From positions 40,072,408-40,136,407 of the forward strand of contig JAJKFL010000003.1 in the NCBI GenBank assembly GCA_021186555.1: DNA of 64,000 nt, given 5' to 3'. Under the pieces are notes generated by a model. It had not been told where the DNA came from. It saw only the letters and a program-made list of their open reading frames with translations, and searched no databases. Positions 50,301 through 58,802 of the stretch are shown here, in pieces; within the stretch, counting starts at the first letter, position 1; each line of letters starts with the position of its first letter. The DNA comes from Reticulitermes speratus. Lineage: Eukaryota > Arthropoda > Insecta > Blattodea > Rhinotermitidae. Both the position numbers and the translations under genes were made by a program.

Positions 50301-52187
50301 TTGTGACTTAAAGGTTGTTGCCATCTTACTCGGACTGCAGCAAGGATACACAAAATTCTGTTGTTTCATCTGTGAATGGGACAGCCGAGCAAGGGCCTCG
50401 CACTATGTGGTCAGGGACTGGCCTTTAAGACAACGTCTGGAGCCAGGTTCAAAGAATGTACTACATCCGTCTTTAGTGGAACCAAGCAAGATTCTGTTGC
50501 CACCGCTGCACGTTAAGCTTGGCCTAATGAAGAATTTCGTCAAGGCAATGGATCGAGACGGCCAAGCATTCAAGTACCTTCGTGATAAATTTCCGAGGAT
50601 GAGTGATGCAAAAGTCAAAGAAGGTGTTTTCGTCGGTCCACAAATCCGAGACATCTTCAGAGATGAACAATTTGACCGGCTTATCACTGGTGACGAGCAG
50701 TGTGCTTGGAATGCTTTCCGGTTGGTTGCTAATAACTTCCTCGGAAACACCAAGACTGACAATTACAAGGAAATAGTGGAGGACCTGTTGGTTGCGTATC
50801 AGAAATTGGGCTGCAATATGTCGTTAAAGATTCACTTTCTGCATTCTCACCTGGATTTCTTCCCTGAAAACTGCGGTGCGGTCAGCGACGAACACGGTGA
50901 ACGCTTTCACCAGACCATTGCGGAAATCGAAAATCGTTATCAGGGGAAATGGAGTCCAGTTATGTTAGCAGATTATTGCTGGACAGTAGTTAGAGACTCT
51001 CCAGAACTTGTATACAAAAGACAGGCTAAGAAAAGACGCCTTTAGCCGAAGTGATGACGGACAGCAGTGAATAGTAAGTATTATTGTGTTAAATATGCTA
51101 CATGTTATTATAAAATTTCACAAATCTTGGAAACTGTAGCTAACTCATCATTTTAAGGCCTATTTTCATGTTCAGCATACCCAATTACATAAAGGAAAGT
51201 GGATTTGATGCTCGTAACCGAAAAAAAGTTAAAATTTGTTGCCCAGTGTTATGTGGTTTTGTGTATTCTAAAGTTTTTGGCGTTTCTATATGCGGCTACC
51301 ATCGTATGGATGTTAACAACGTGTGAGATTACATGACGCGACCTTTCAGAGTACAGTAACTTCTTGGTAACCACCGTAAGAACCTGAAACGCCTAAGGTT
51401 TTTAGATAGTTTCGTAGGAGATAAAAATTCTGGAGTGGCAGCTGGCATTCCCTTGCTTGAATCTGCTCTGCATTTTCAGTATTCGCAACGTGATATTTTT
51501 ACTCTCTACTTATTCGAAGTTCAGTAATTTTATCTAAATATATTCGGACGTTTCAGTGTAGAAGACACTTCCTCAGTACCAAAATATTTAACTTGCATTA
51601 TCCTGCTTTATAAATACGTAATCATAGGACAGCATTTTGGAACTGCCTGACGAAAGCGACTTGGTCTGTGTCCAACTCGGGACATCGCACAAACGCTTAG
51701 TGGCGTGTTTGATGCGGGGACGAATTACAGCACCATGCCGTAGAAGTGACAGACGTTGACATTTTTCTTGCTGCTACTTTTCAGAGAAATACCCTGCTCA
51801 TTCCAAATTTATAGCAGATGATGGACACCGTATATACTTTAAAATTTTGTTAATTTTTAAACATAGCATATTTTGGAAGTTCTACAGATTAAATATGAAA
51901 CTGACTTACTAGAAAACTGTATCATCAAAATGCCAACAAACCTTTGCACACACGTGTATTACGAGAAGTACTAGGACACTCTGCATTCCAGTGCACAAGA
52001 GAACCATCGTAGGTAACAAAACAACTTACTTATCTTATACATGCAGAGTTTTGACATTCTGTCAGGCATTGCAATGTCGTCTGGACTGTGCATCCTGTAC
52101 TGAGATTGTAACACCTGAACTGTCTTTTTAAAATCATAATAGCTAGTAAACTTTTAAGTTCGCGTACAAGTTCCTGTTTATCTGTGG

Positions 52188-52219
<32 letters not shown>

Positions 52220-55200
52220 TACTAGTGCACAACCCTGTTAAAAATTTCCACGCTATGTTTTGTTTTTCACTATTTCTTCTGAGTATTGCAGTGTCTGCAC
52301 CTGTTCGCTTATTCTTGATTTGGTGCACCGATAACTCTAACTAACTATCTCCATGGAGCAGAGTCCTTCTTGAGAAGCTAACAGGTCCTCAGTTAGTCAA
52401 GAAATTCTCCGCGTTTTATGGAACCCGAAGGTTCATTACCGCATTCACAAGAGCCCGCCACCTGTGCACCGATATGTTCTTTATTTCTGTATTTTATTTA
52501 TTACCGGCGGCTGTCGTCCTCTTGCATGGCTTTCTTCATAGGACGTAGACAGTGAACAGATATTCCTATTGTGCTTCACTTGTTTGCGCTTGTGTCGTTG
52601 TCAGGATGACTATGTATGCAGGTTGTTCAGGTTGTTTTGCCTATATAGCAGTTTCCCCCGAGTTCCCCCACCACCTCCTCTGTTACTCTTGTCAGAAATA
52701 TGGATAGAATGCTGTTAGGTAGACAATGGATCTTCTTATTTCATAAGCGGGAGAAACATTATGCTATACACAAGACATAAACATGTTTCCTAGATTAGCC
52801 TGCTCCCGAACAATGTTAAACTGTCGACTGCAGTGAAATTTACACGACTCTAATATTAAAAGATGCAAGCATTAATTTAATTCTGGAAAATGACGGGATT
52901 AGTAGAAAAAGTGAGAAATGCATTTTCTGAAACTCGTAAATACAGAATGCACCTTCCGTACATATAAACCACAATTATTTATTAATGCACAAGCCTTTTA
53001 TATTTTACGAATTACAAGGGTTTTAATGCACTATGAGTCTGAATAATTTAATGGTTTTAAGTAAAATCATTCTGCTGTGTTTTAAATGTTAAAATTGTAG
53101 TGTATCATTTACACCTTTTAGTTGCGTGTGTTTGGAAGAGAGCCTCATGATGATGGCGGAATTTAGCGGAAGCGTATTGGGGTATTCGTAGTAAATGGTT
53201 AATTTGTGTAAATGTTTTTGCAGTGTTTATTCCAACAACTACACAATATTTCGATTCAAAAACACATACAATCCTACAGCAATCTTGTCTGACGATATTT
53301 GACTTTCATCAATGATAAACGCAGTACAGCTATTAGGAATGTAATATGAATGTACTCGTAGTATGGGGCTACAGATAATAGACCTGACTGGGATTTGAAA
53401 AATGTTTTGTGATAGATATTGTAGAGATAATTTTGCCTGTTGTTTTAATGGGTTTGAAATATGGTGTCACACTAAGGGAAGAACAGGCGAGGGAAATATT
53501 GTGGTCAAACAGGGAGCCAGTAATGCGAGGCTGAAGGGAACTACACATTAAGAGCTTCATGAGTTATGCCTCTCGCCAAATATTAGGACAATGAATTCAA
53601 AGGCACTTACGGATAGAAGATACATGCTTGCAGGATTTGGGTTAGAAAACCTGAAGGAAAATAATCATTTGGAAGACGAAAGCGTAAGTGGAAAGATAAC
53701 ACGGATGAAACGGATCTTAAAGGAATAGGATGGGAAGGTACGTTTGGATTTCTCTGGCTCATTGGCGGGCTGTGAACACGGAACATTCGGGTTCCATAAA
53801 ATTGGGGCAGTTTTTGACTAGGTGAGCAACAATTAGCTCCTTAAGAAACAAAATTTATTTAAAACAACTTAGATAATTGCAGTGAGTGTTGTCAGTTGCG
53901 TGCTTTATATTTTTCATCTGTGTTAATTTACAATGCATTTGATTCGAATTGACAAATATTTTTCATCAAAGTTTACTCCTGAACAACATAGATGATTTGT
54001 GTTCTAGTTAATGCATTTCATCCTGGCTGGCTTTTTTAGTCATTTCACAGATGGTGTATGCACTGATTAATTACGTGAAATATGATACGCAGGAAATAAT
54101 CATCAAATAACATTTTAATGAGAAATAACATTAATTGATACAGCTTCAACATCGGAAATTCAAATCTGAGGTTGTCTCTTCTTTCCACTTCAGCGTTCAT
54201 ATAGCGGTGAACGTAATTAAATGGAACGAACTATGCCATATATCATGACATTCATGCAATAAACGGCTAATACTTGTTAGATTGAGTTTCACACGGAAAT
54301 GGACAACCAAAATTCGATTCTCGGTAGAGGGAGATAATTTTCATTTTGCGACAACTTTCAGACTGGCTCTGGGCCCAATTCCAACATCCCATCCGATATG
54401 TATGAGAGATATCCTCCGTGTGAAGTGACTTATTTCAATGAAACTCGGTACTGGGGATGTAAGTCTACATTAAAATTTATGGTGAAATTTTCTTTCTCTT
54501 TGCCCACAGCCTGATATTGGCTCGTCTTGTTATGAGGTTGGATTCGAACTTAACACACTTTATAAAAAACAGATAGTAGTACGGAGTAAGTTTGTAGACT
54601 ATTCAAAGTATAGGCCCAGCCCTCATTCAGTTTTGTGATGCAGACCTAAAACTTTTGAAACATTCGCCGTTATTATGAATACTTAATGGAGGACTAAAAG
54701 TTGGCTATTAATTTGTGGCATTAGTATGAACGTCTTTGCTAAGTTAACTCTTGCCGTTCATTTTTGTTTATTTTCGTCTTTTGAGAGAACTGGAGACCCC
54801 CCTCTCCATCCACACGGATTTCGTCCTAGAAAATTCTGCCACGAAATAATCCGCGGTAGGTGAAATTTGAAATATGAAATGCAGTTACTGAATTGTGGAT
54901 CTTTCTTTACTTGAACCTGTGCCGGTTTGCGCCTGGTTCCTGGCGAACACTGGCACAGGTTATTTAAACATATACAAACCTATTTATATTAGTCTGTTCT
55001 CTCAAATCTATAAGCGCATTATTGCATTACTAACGTTACTTTACTCTTACAAAATTTCCTCTTCTGTCAATTTATTTACGTAATTTGTCATTCTATTCCC
55101 TCGTAGTCTCAAATAATCGTTGCGTCTTACTGAATGCAGTTTACCATTTTCATCCTATTTCAAACAGGTAGGTCCCGTAATTTTAGTCTCTGTTATATTT

Positions 55201-57370
55201 GCAGAGTTTGGTTCTTTCCAATAGGCTACATTCTCGTTCATAATCAACCATTGACTACATACGAGTTCCTCTCTCCATTTACTTTTTCTGAACATTTTAG
55301 TTATATATGTTTGGCATCCTACTCCCCTAAAAACACAGGAGACATCTTCCTGTTCTTGCAGTCGCGTTGCCTATGACCTGGCCTGTCACATCTGTAGCAC
55401 CTATTTCCCTCCTCGTTTACGGCAAATATTTCCGCACTTTTTCACACTCTTCTAATTTACAGCGTCATATACCGTGGTTACAACCCTCAAAGCCTCAGCT
55501 AAGTCGGTTGGCCCCCTAAAACGCAATTCTTTACCGGCGAGTCCTTCCATACCACGTACAAATGCCGATAATAACCTGCGTTTCGCTTCTCCTCTCGGCA
55601 TTCTCTCTTGAACTGGCCCGGAGTTTGCCTTCATTGTTTTAGAGCATAATACTCTACAGTGATCCAAGAAGTTTCGGGCTTTCCGATTTTTCCTGTTTTA
55701 CCACATGCAGGAGGGTATAATAATACTGAAGCGGTAGAGCTTCTCCAGACCGTTCTACTAATTGGTGATTTAACTGTTCATAACTAATTCCTCTCAGTTC
55801 AGTCTCACTTAGGCCCTTCACGAAAATGGACGCTTCGTCACTTAATTTCGATAAAGCGATGGTCAATAAATCGCTATTCTTCCAACTGATTTATTTTACC
55901 AGACTGTTCAAGTTGTTAAAAAAAGTCATGTATAGTTTTACCAGATTTTGCCCCATTTCATTCTTTAAAACCGGCGGCTAAGGTTAAATCTTTTGCTCTA
56001 CCTAAACTCGTGTTCGCAAATAGTTGTTTTAATTCCTTTAATCTGGCTTCCATTTTTGCTCTAAGTTGCATGCTGTAAGTAATCTCAGCCTAGCGTTGCT
56101 GTTTTGACTCACGGCTAGTCTTCCTGCTGTCGCACGCATACTGTCCTATCCTAACCACTAAACAGCGCTTCTGCTGCAGCACATATCATATCACTTGACG
56201 CTTAGGTTTTAAAAAATTCTCATTCACACTTGCCTTGCAATCATACACACAGGTTTGATGACCTATATCTATATCTGTTAGTCGAGTTATTCTGCTGAAG
56301 GCATCGAAAAGAAATTTGTCACTAATCTACAGTTAGAAACCATTATCACTGTTTGTTGCAACGGTGATTGGTTTCATCACGACGCTGCCACCATTATTGC
56401 TGCGGTGGCATCTTGCAGTGGATTTAATCGAAAACAAAGTGGCCTAACACGACAATCCACCTCTGACCAGCTACTGAACTAGCGTATGGAGAAAGTAAAC
56501 CTTGAAATCTGCGGTCTTCTGGGTTATTACGCGGCGTCGTGTGGTAATTGTTTACCGACTTTTCGGGACAATGTATCGGTCCCATCCTCACGGGTCAAGA
56601 GTCAGAGTGGGAAAGACAGCCTATAACATAGATTCTTGCAAGTACGGCAGGGTAGCAAAACGTGTGATGTGATGACAGCCAATAGGGTGAGAGAGGGGTG
56701 GACACAAACAACGTATAGCTGCTGGGGGTACCGAGAATGCATCTAGTCCGAGTTCCCATGGGCTCGTGACTAAATATTGGCTAGTGTAGCTCAGCATCAT
56801 GCCGAGGGAAAGACTATGCGCAGCAATTTGAGAAATGGAGCGGTAGGTGCGTTGCTCGCGAAAAGTGAAGTTCTAAATTCTTATTATAAACTATATTATC
56901 ATAATATTTCCTGGAGTAACCCTACACATGACCGATCCCAGTGGCCGCGCGGTCTAAGGCGTGGGTCTGCTGCCGCTCGTTTTCTGGGATCGTGGGTTCG
57001 AATCCCACTGGGGGCATGGATGTCTGTCTCTTGTGAGTGTTGTGTGTTGTCAGGTAGAGGTCTCTGCGACGGGCTGGTCACTCGTCCAGAGGAGTCCTGC
57101 CGAGTGTGGTGTGTCTAAAGGGTGGTCGTGAAGCGTCGAAAAATGAGGCGGCCTAGGCACCCTAAGGGGCTGTTGAACCATTGAAAAATAAAAAACCCCA
57201 CACATGTTCCTTTCTGACCTGACTTTACACTGTAAATTTTCCACAAGTGGGATCAGAGCCTTAAGGTCGGTTAGCACAAATTCACACACTCAGCAGGTTA
57301 CAAGAATGAGATAGGTCGTACCTGACATACTGCAGACCAACAAGAAGTTGAGGATAATGGCAGGAGCCAT
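41270..57370 (-). CDS. Small secreted protein with two DM9 repeats, four exons
   Basis: Coding exons on the minus strand are 57370-57322, 44896-44700, 43782-43639 and 41359-41270. All introns are GT-AG with matching phases (1,0,0), giving 159 residues. Residues 1-17 (MAPAIILNFLLVCSMSG) form a signal peptide. Residues 18-82 are the first DM9 repeat (CWVGGSFGSVPEGA, GHDKDGGSLYIGRA, YVAYGGQEH, YE). Residues 83-159 are the second (MWQTASEGHVPEEA, KLYVGRVFHDGTLTPGK, SHGVCYIPYGGEE, EYEVLIIRH). Two tandem DM9 units is the usual minimal architecture. DM9 proteins occur in insects and molluscs; some bind mannose and some Anopheles members respond to Plasmodium. A secreted lectin-like or immune role here is inference. 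The first intron is 12.4 kb and filled with repeats. A possible poly(A) signal (AATAAA, minus) lies at 41031-41036. No break is seen in the exons. Confidence 0.9.
42130..42560 (+). mobile_element. RTE-like LINE tail split by a SINE
   Basis: IKWEYNI then MDLK and, after the SINE, a GTGAACACGGTGATTAACTT block correspond to the LINE carboxyl end seen at 5805-6110. The SINE at 42284-42469 interrupts it. Confidence 0.65.
42284..42469 (+). mobile_element. tRNA-derived SINE, family B, 5'-truncated, nested in a LINE
   Basis: It starts in the body (GGGGCCTACTCAGCCTCCTA), continues GGGTACCGGGTCTTTCCCGG and GGCCGGGGCGTGGTGCTGAC, and ends in a CTTTACTTTACTTTACTT tail. It is flanked by TTAGGGGTCTAGT at 42271-42283 and 42470-42482, a 13-base target duplication. 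Confidence 0.92.
42790..43280 (-). mobile_element. RTE-like LINE, C-terminal fragment
   Basis: On the minus strand: YRLET, SVTLNEGHRLRVLENRGLRK, IFGPNSYKVRGEWKNLHI and ELHDLYSGDGI, then the 3' end near 42790 (RALVKAVMKLR, RKTLLH). Several stops and shifts; lies in DM9 gene intron 3. Confidence 0.82.
43639..43782 (-). CDS. DM9 gene coding exon 3
   Basis: It begins after CTGTGCTGCAG and ends GGCAAG/GTACGC, 48 codons, phase 0 on both sides. It reads MWQTASEGHVPEEALAAG and KLYVGRVFHDGTLTPGK, the N-terminal two thirds of the second DM9 unit. Confidence 0.93.
44700..44896 (-). CDS. DM9 gene coding exon 2 (first DM9 repeat)
   Basis: It begins after CTTCACAG and ends TATGAG/GTACAG, 65 codons after the split one. 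It reads ACWVGGSFGSVPEGAILAG, GGSLYIGRAYY, DILPAKIVP and YVAYGGQEHQVSHYE, a full DM9 unit. The open frame runs on past the donor, but the extension has no family similarity. Confidence 0.93.
44897..46289. other. DM9 intron 1, part without named element
   Basis: AT-rich; a short GAGGTGGCAATTGTTTGCCG then AAACATATGTAGG stretch at about 46211 resembles the hairpin found in 3' ends of Penelope-like elements, but nothing coding is visible. A similar complement (ATGTTTCGGCATCTGGATGC) lies at 48726-48745. Confidence 0.4.
45231..45262 (+). mobile_element. Foldback-family MITE terminus
   Basis: AGTCTTCTGGGATGTTACGC then CGTGTTGG, close to the family end sequence. Confidence 0.4.
46290..47300 (+). mobile_element. 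CR1/Jockey-like LINE remnant
   Basis: Near 46340 EFIICGDINTVTW is the GDxN block of an AP-type endonuclease, followed by AIDNNFVNNVTKFNLF-like text. Near 46890-47285 the C-terminus (INAYSQNN, YYADDKYSVVFHVGSKRLIN, FLSVDKFLL) matches the end of such LINEs. The reverse transcriptase between them is missing. Old copy with many stops. Confidence 0.7.
47401..47620. repeat. TATG/TGTA-rich microsatellite tract
   Basis: Imperfect ATGT/GTAT repeats over about 220 bases; frames reading VCMYVCVYV or THTHIHT are its translations. Confidence 0.9.
47761..47866 (+). mobile_element. Foldback-family MITE, divergent fragment
   Basis: ACCAACGTTTCGAGGACAAT then CTCTTCCGTCGTCATCAGGG resembles the inner arm of the 5470 element. 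Confidence 0.45.
47867..48875. other. DM9 intron 1, no named element
   Basis: A 61-codon frame at 48343-48528 has no recognisable motif. Confidence 0.45.
48876..48887 (+). repeat. Left terminal inverted repeat of the DNA transposon
   Basis: CACTGGTCAACA, preceded by the TTA duplication; pairs with the right end at 51237-51248 with one mismatch. Confidence 0.85.
49363..49812 (+). CDS. Transposase N-terminal part with Cys/His zinc fingers
   Basis: From MPRKCVNRSD it encodes 149 residues. Seen: CYVCG, later HICCNSC, then CYFC, which together look like a Cys-rich DNA-binding module, followed by an acidic tail ending in TAA. The family occurs as predicted genes in many arthropods and other animals (recall). 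An in-frame upstream ATG at 49270 would add 31 residues, but MPRKC is the usual family start. The stop at 49810-49812 is in the same frame as the downstream segment, so the normal protein is probably continuous and this copy carries one nonsense change. Confidence 0.8.
   Translation: MPRKCVNRSDSFCYVCGKVTFASQKRALTPIVKKAYHLYFGCKVGDQDKSWAPHICCNSCSANLCGWLNHKKRSMPFAVPMVWREPTNHITDCYFCMVPPLEHGTSKKKKCKLSYPNIPSAILPVLHGDDLPIPEPPDSFEIEDDDEDE
49813..51045 (+). CDS. Transposase catalytic part, RNase-H-like
   Basis: The frame continues from the stop at 49812 without another stop to TAG at 51045, about 410 codons; there is no good internal ATG near its start. Motifs in order: LNDLVRDLDLSK, EWRLFIDSSQLSLKAVLLHN (candidate first Asp), LCCDLKVVAILLGLQ (candidate second Asp), CCFICEWDSRARASHY (CxxC...H), LPPLHVKLGLMKNFVKA, and VSDEHGERFHQ (candidate Glu), ending in a basic tail. 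Assignment of the acidic residues as a DDE triad is inference from order and context. Apart from the one upstream stop, it looks intact. Confidence 0.8.
   Translation, partial: CSNTNVSSSSDPDFISDEACTEPRRITQNELNDLVRDLDLSKGKAELLGSRLQQWNLLGEGVCVSTFRSRHKDFVSFFSMKSNLVTCHDIDGLMSALNINHNPDEWRLFIDSSQLSLKAVLLHNGNILPSIPIGHVVHMKETYSNMKQLLECINYDKYKWQLCCDLKVVAILLGLQQGYTKFCCFICEWDSRARASHYVVRDWPLRQRLEPGSKNVLHPSLVEPSKILLPPLHVKLGLMKNFVKAMDRDGQAFKYLRDKFPRMSDAKVKEGVFVGPQIRDIFRDEQFDRLITGDEQCAWNAFRLVANNFLGNTKTDNYKEIVEDLLVAYQKLGCNMSLKIHFLHSHLDFFPENCGAVSDEHGERFHQTIAEIENRYQGKWSPVMLADYCWTVVRDSPELVYKRQAKKRRL
51237..51248 (-). repeat. Right terminal inverted repeat of the DNA transposon
   Basis: Complement reads CACTGGGCAACA; followed on the plus strand by TTA, the other copy of the target duplication. 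Confidence 0.85.
51252..52329. other. DM9 intron 1, no named element
   Basis: AT-rich, with an ATT run at 52188-52220. Confidence 0.5.
52188..52220. repeat. ATT microsatellite
   Basis: About 11 ATT units. Confidence 0.95.
52330..52480 (-). mobile_element. RTE-like LINE, extreme 3' fragment
   Basis: The plus strand reads CATGGAGCAGAGTCCTTCTT, TTTTATGGAACCCGAAGGTT and CATTACCGCATTCACAAGAG; the complement encodes the RALVN..MNLR end block. About 150 bases only. Confidence 0.7.
53420..53870 (+). mobile_element. RTE-like LINE tail, decayed
   Basis: YGVTLREEQAREILWSNREP corresponds to the YGCETW..LREEHRLR region; further on GCTGTGAACACGGAACATTC and GGGTTCCATAAAATTGGGGC match the 3' block of the copies at 5805 and 42130. 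Confidence 0.6.
54298..54400 (+). mobile_element. SINE fragment, family G
   Basis: ATTCGATTCTCGGTAGAGGG and CAGACTGGCTCTGGGCCCAA match the copies at 61552 and 63810 (GACCGGCTCTG.GGCCCA). Confidence 0.5.
54915..54960. repeat. 19-bp hairpin
   Basis: ACCTGTGCCGGTTTGCGCC pairs with GGCGAACACTGGCACAGGT at 16 of 19 positions around an 8-base loop. Confidence 0.8.
55300..56090 (-). mobile_element. LTR-retrotransposon gag fossil
   Basis: Minus-strand sequence resembling an LTR-element Gag, probably Ty3/gypsy-like: a start region, a capsid-like part (LLSAFVRGMEGLAGKELRFR) and a CCHC zinc knuckle (CYRCDRPGHRQRDC). No pol or paired LTRs were identified. It is broken, with several breaks, and looks old. 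Confidence 0.75.
56505..56602 (+). mobile_element. Single arm of the foldback MITE
   Basis: From AATCTGCGGTCTTCTGGG to ACGGGTCAAGAGT it matches one arm of the 5470 element almost base for base; the second arm is absent. Confidence 0.85.
56933..57197 (+). mobile_element. tRNA-derived SINE, family A
   Basis: CGATCCCAGTGGCCGCGCGG, B box GGGTTCGAATCCCAC, GTCAGGTAGAGGTCTCTGCG, GTCCAGAGGAGTCCTGCCGA, ending AAGGGGCTGTTGAACCATTG then an A-rich tail. It ends about 125 bases from DM9 exon 1, on the opposite strand inside intron 1. Confidence 0.9.
57322..57370 (-). CDS. DM9 gene coding exon 1 (signal peptide)
   Basis: It encodes 16 codons plus one base: a start, a short polar-free N-terminus, a hydrophobic IILNFLLVC core and small residues before the cleavage region. 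The donor is CAG/GTACGA. Phase 1 joins exactly to the GT that opens exon 2, making Gly-Ala-Cys-Trp. The ATG has G at -3 and +4. A pyrimidine-rich tract ending in AACAG lies just upstream on the minus strand (about 57391), so a 5' UTR intron is possible. Confidence 0.75.
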
Positions 57371-58598
57371 TCCGTGGTGTCTTCGCGTAGGCTGTTAGAG
57401 TACAGTAAATGATGACCACGACTTTTTAACCTCTGGCCGGCATAGTCTACCCCAGCAAGTGCTTCCTGACCTCCCCAATTGTCATTTCCATTTGTTTTTA
57501 ATTTATAATTTCGCTGCACTCGCAGTTTTTTTCCTAGTTGCAGTAACGCTTGTTCTGATTGCTACGTTGTACGCCTGCTGACATCAGGCTTTCATAACTT
57601 GGTCTGATCTACTTACAACTAAGAACTACATAGGCTGCGGAATAGTGGATAAGCTTAAACACTGCTGCAATAATTAGGGCAGATGGACATATTGTGGTAA
57701 ACTCCAAATCCCCGTTTTATGCAATATTTTCCCACGTCTTTCGTTCGTTGTACAGCTGTCAGTATACTTTCCTATACCCCACTTGTGTTTAAATTCGCAG
57801 TAACCAGGAATTCTTTCGGCCGAATATCCGCAAATAACGTTCCCGCGGTTCGTGAATATTAGAGCATGTGGAAAATATGTGGTTATGTTCTCCACAACTG
57901 TGGTTGCAATACTTTTCCCACTCATAACACGCTTACAGGTAGTGATTAAACAAAAATATTACAGCACGATCACAATAACGCTGGTTAATACGGAACAGTA
58001 AACAGTGAGATAGCATGACACACAACTGTGGCCGGTACACGAGGCAGAGTGGATAAGCTGGTGAGTTTGGAGACCGGAAGGGCAAAATACAGTCTCTGCT
58101 GAGTTGAAAGTGTGTTTTCGTGCAAAAAGCTGTATACAGGGAAAGTTTTTACGGCGGCTGAGGAACTTGTATATACGAATAGAAGGGAAGCCTCGGCATG
58201 AATTGTGTGGTACGAGAAGCTGTAGTTGCAGAGGGATTTTTGTATGTGGAAACAAGACTATGAGAGTGAGAAGAAAAATATGCCACTTTCAGGATATAAC
58301 AGTAATTTTTACTTTGTGTTTGAATTACGTAGTATTGAGAAAGCATTAAAAGTGATTGTAAGTATTGTAAGTTATACAAAGTTTCGTATCAGGTCATACG
58401 AATGTTGATGGGATGAGTAAAAGAATCAAATAAGTGAGATTTTTAAACTAAATGATTTCAGCTTACGTAAAGACGTTAGTTACGTCTATCACATAGGCTT
58501 TTCCAAGATTTAAGTACTCGGGATTGCACATTTAATTACACGAAGACAAACTGTTGATTGAGAGATTTTTAGGCTACCGCCGCGGTTTATTTGAGGCA
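57371..58598. other. 5' flank of the DM9 gene, no other gene seen
   Basis: Should hold the 5' UTR and promoter of the minus-strand DM9 gene. I see no clear TATA or initiator. An 83-codon minus frame at 57674-57925 has no recognisable domain. Confidence 0.4.
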
Positions 58599-58645
58599 TT
58601 CGCTCTTCTGGGTTGTTACGCTGCGTAACATCCCCGAAGAGCGAA
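58599..58645. mobile_element. Short foldback hairpin of the MITE family
   Basis: TTCGCTCTTCTGGGTTGTTACG pairs with CGTAACATCCCCGAAGAGCGAA at 20 of 22 positions with a 3-base loop; both arms are the family terminus, so this looks like an internally deleted copy. Confidence 0.8.
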
Positions 58646-58699
58646 AACCTAAACATTTTAATTATCCGGATGAAAAATTTATTGAGTATCGAAGTCAAA

Positions 58700-58802
58700 T
58701 GGGTGGTATTCGGGAGATACAGGGTTCAAAGCTGGCCCAGAATTCGGCTATCATGACAGGTTTTGTGTGGTTTTTTTCAGTCGTTTCAGGCAAATGAGAA
58801 GA
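58700..58802 (+). mobile_element. Probable SINE, family F
   Basis: GGGTGGTATTCGGGAGATAC, AGGGTTCAAAGCTGG, CAGAATTCGGCTATCATGAC and CAGTCGTTTCAGGCAAATG match the copy at 32341. Confidence 0.55.

Larger units (their letters stand above)
48876..51248 (+). mobile_element. DNA transposon with CACTGG termini and TTA target duplication
   Basis: The left end CACTGGTCAACA (48876) and the right end CACTGGGCAACA (complement, ending 51248) match at 11 of 12 positions. Both ends are flanked by TTA (48873-48875 and 51249-51251), a 3-bp target duplication. A second inverted block of about 40 bases is similar inside both ends (48926-48966 and about 51148-51186). Between them lies one long reading frame for a zinc-finger plus RNase-H-like protein. 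CAC-starting termini, a short duplication and a CxxC motif between putative catalytic residues suggest kinship with the CMC (CACTA/Mirage/Chapaev) group; this placement is inference. It lies in the first intron of the DM9 gene on the opposite strand. The element looks young: termini and duplication are intact. Confidence 0.85.

Noticed and set aside
57674-57925. 83-codon minus-strand frame upstream of the DM9 gene
   Set aside because: No recognisable domain and no supporting splice or repeat evidence.
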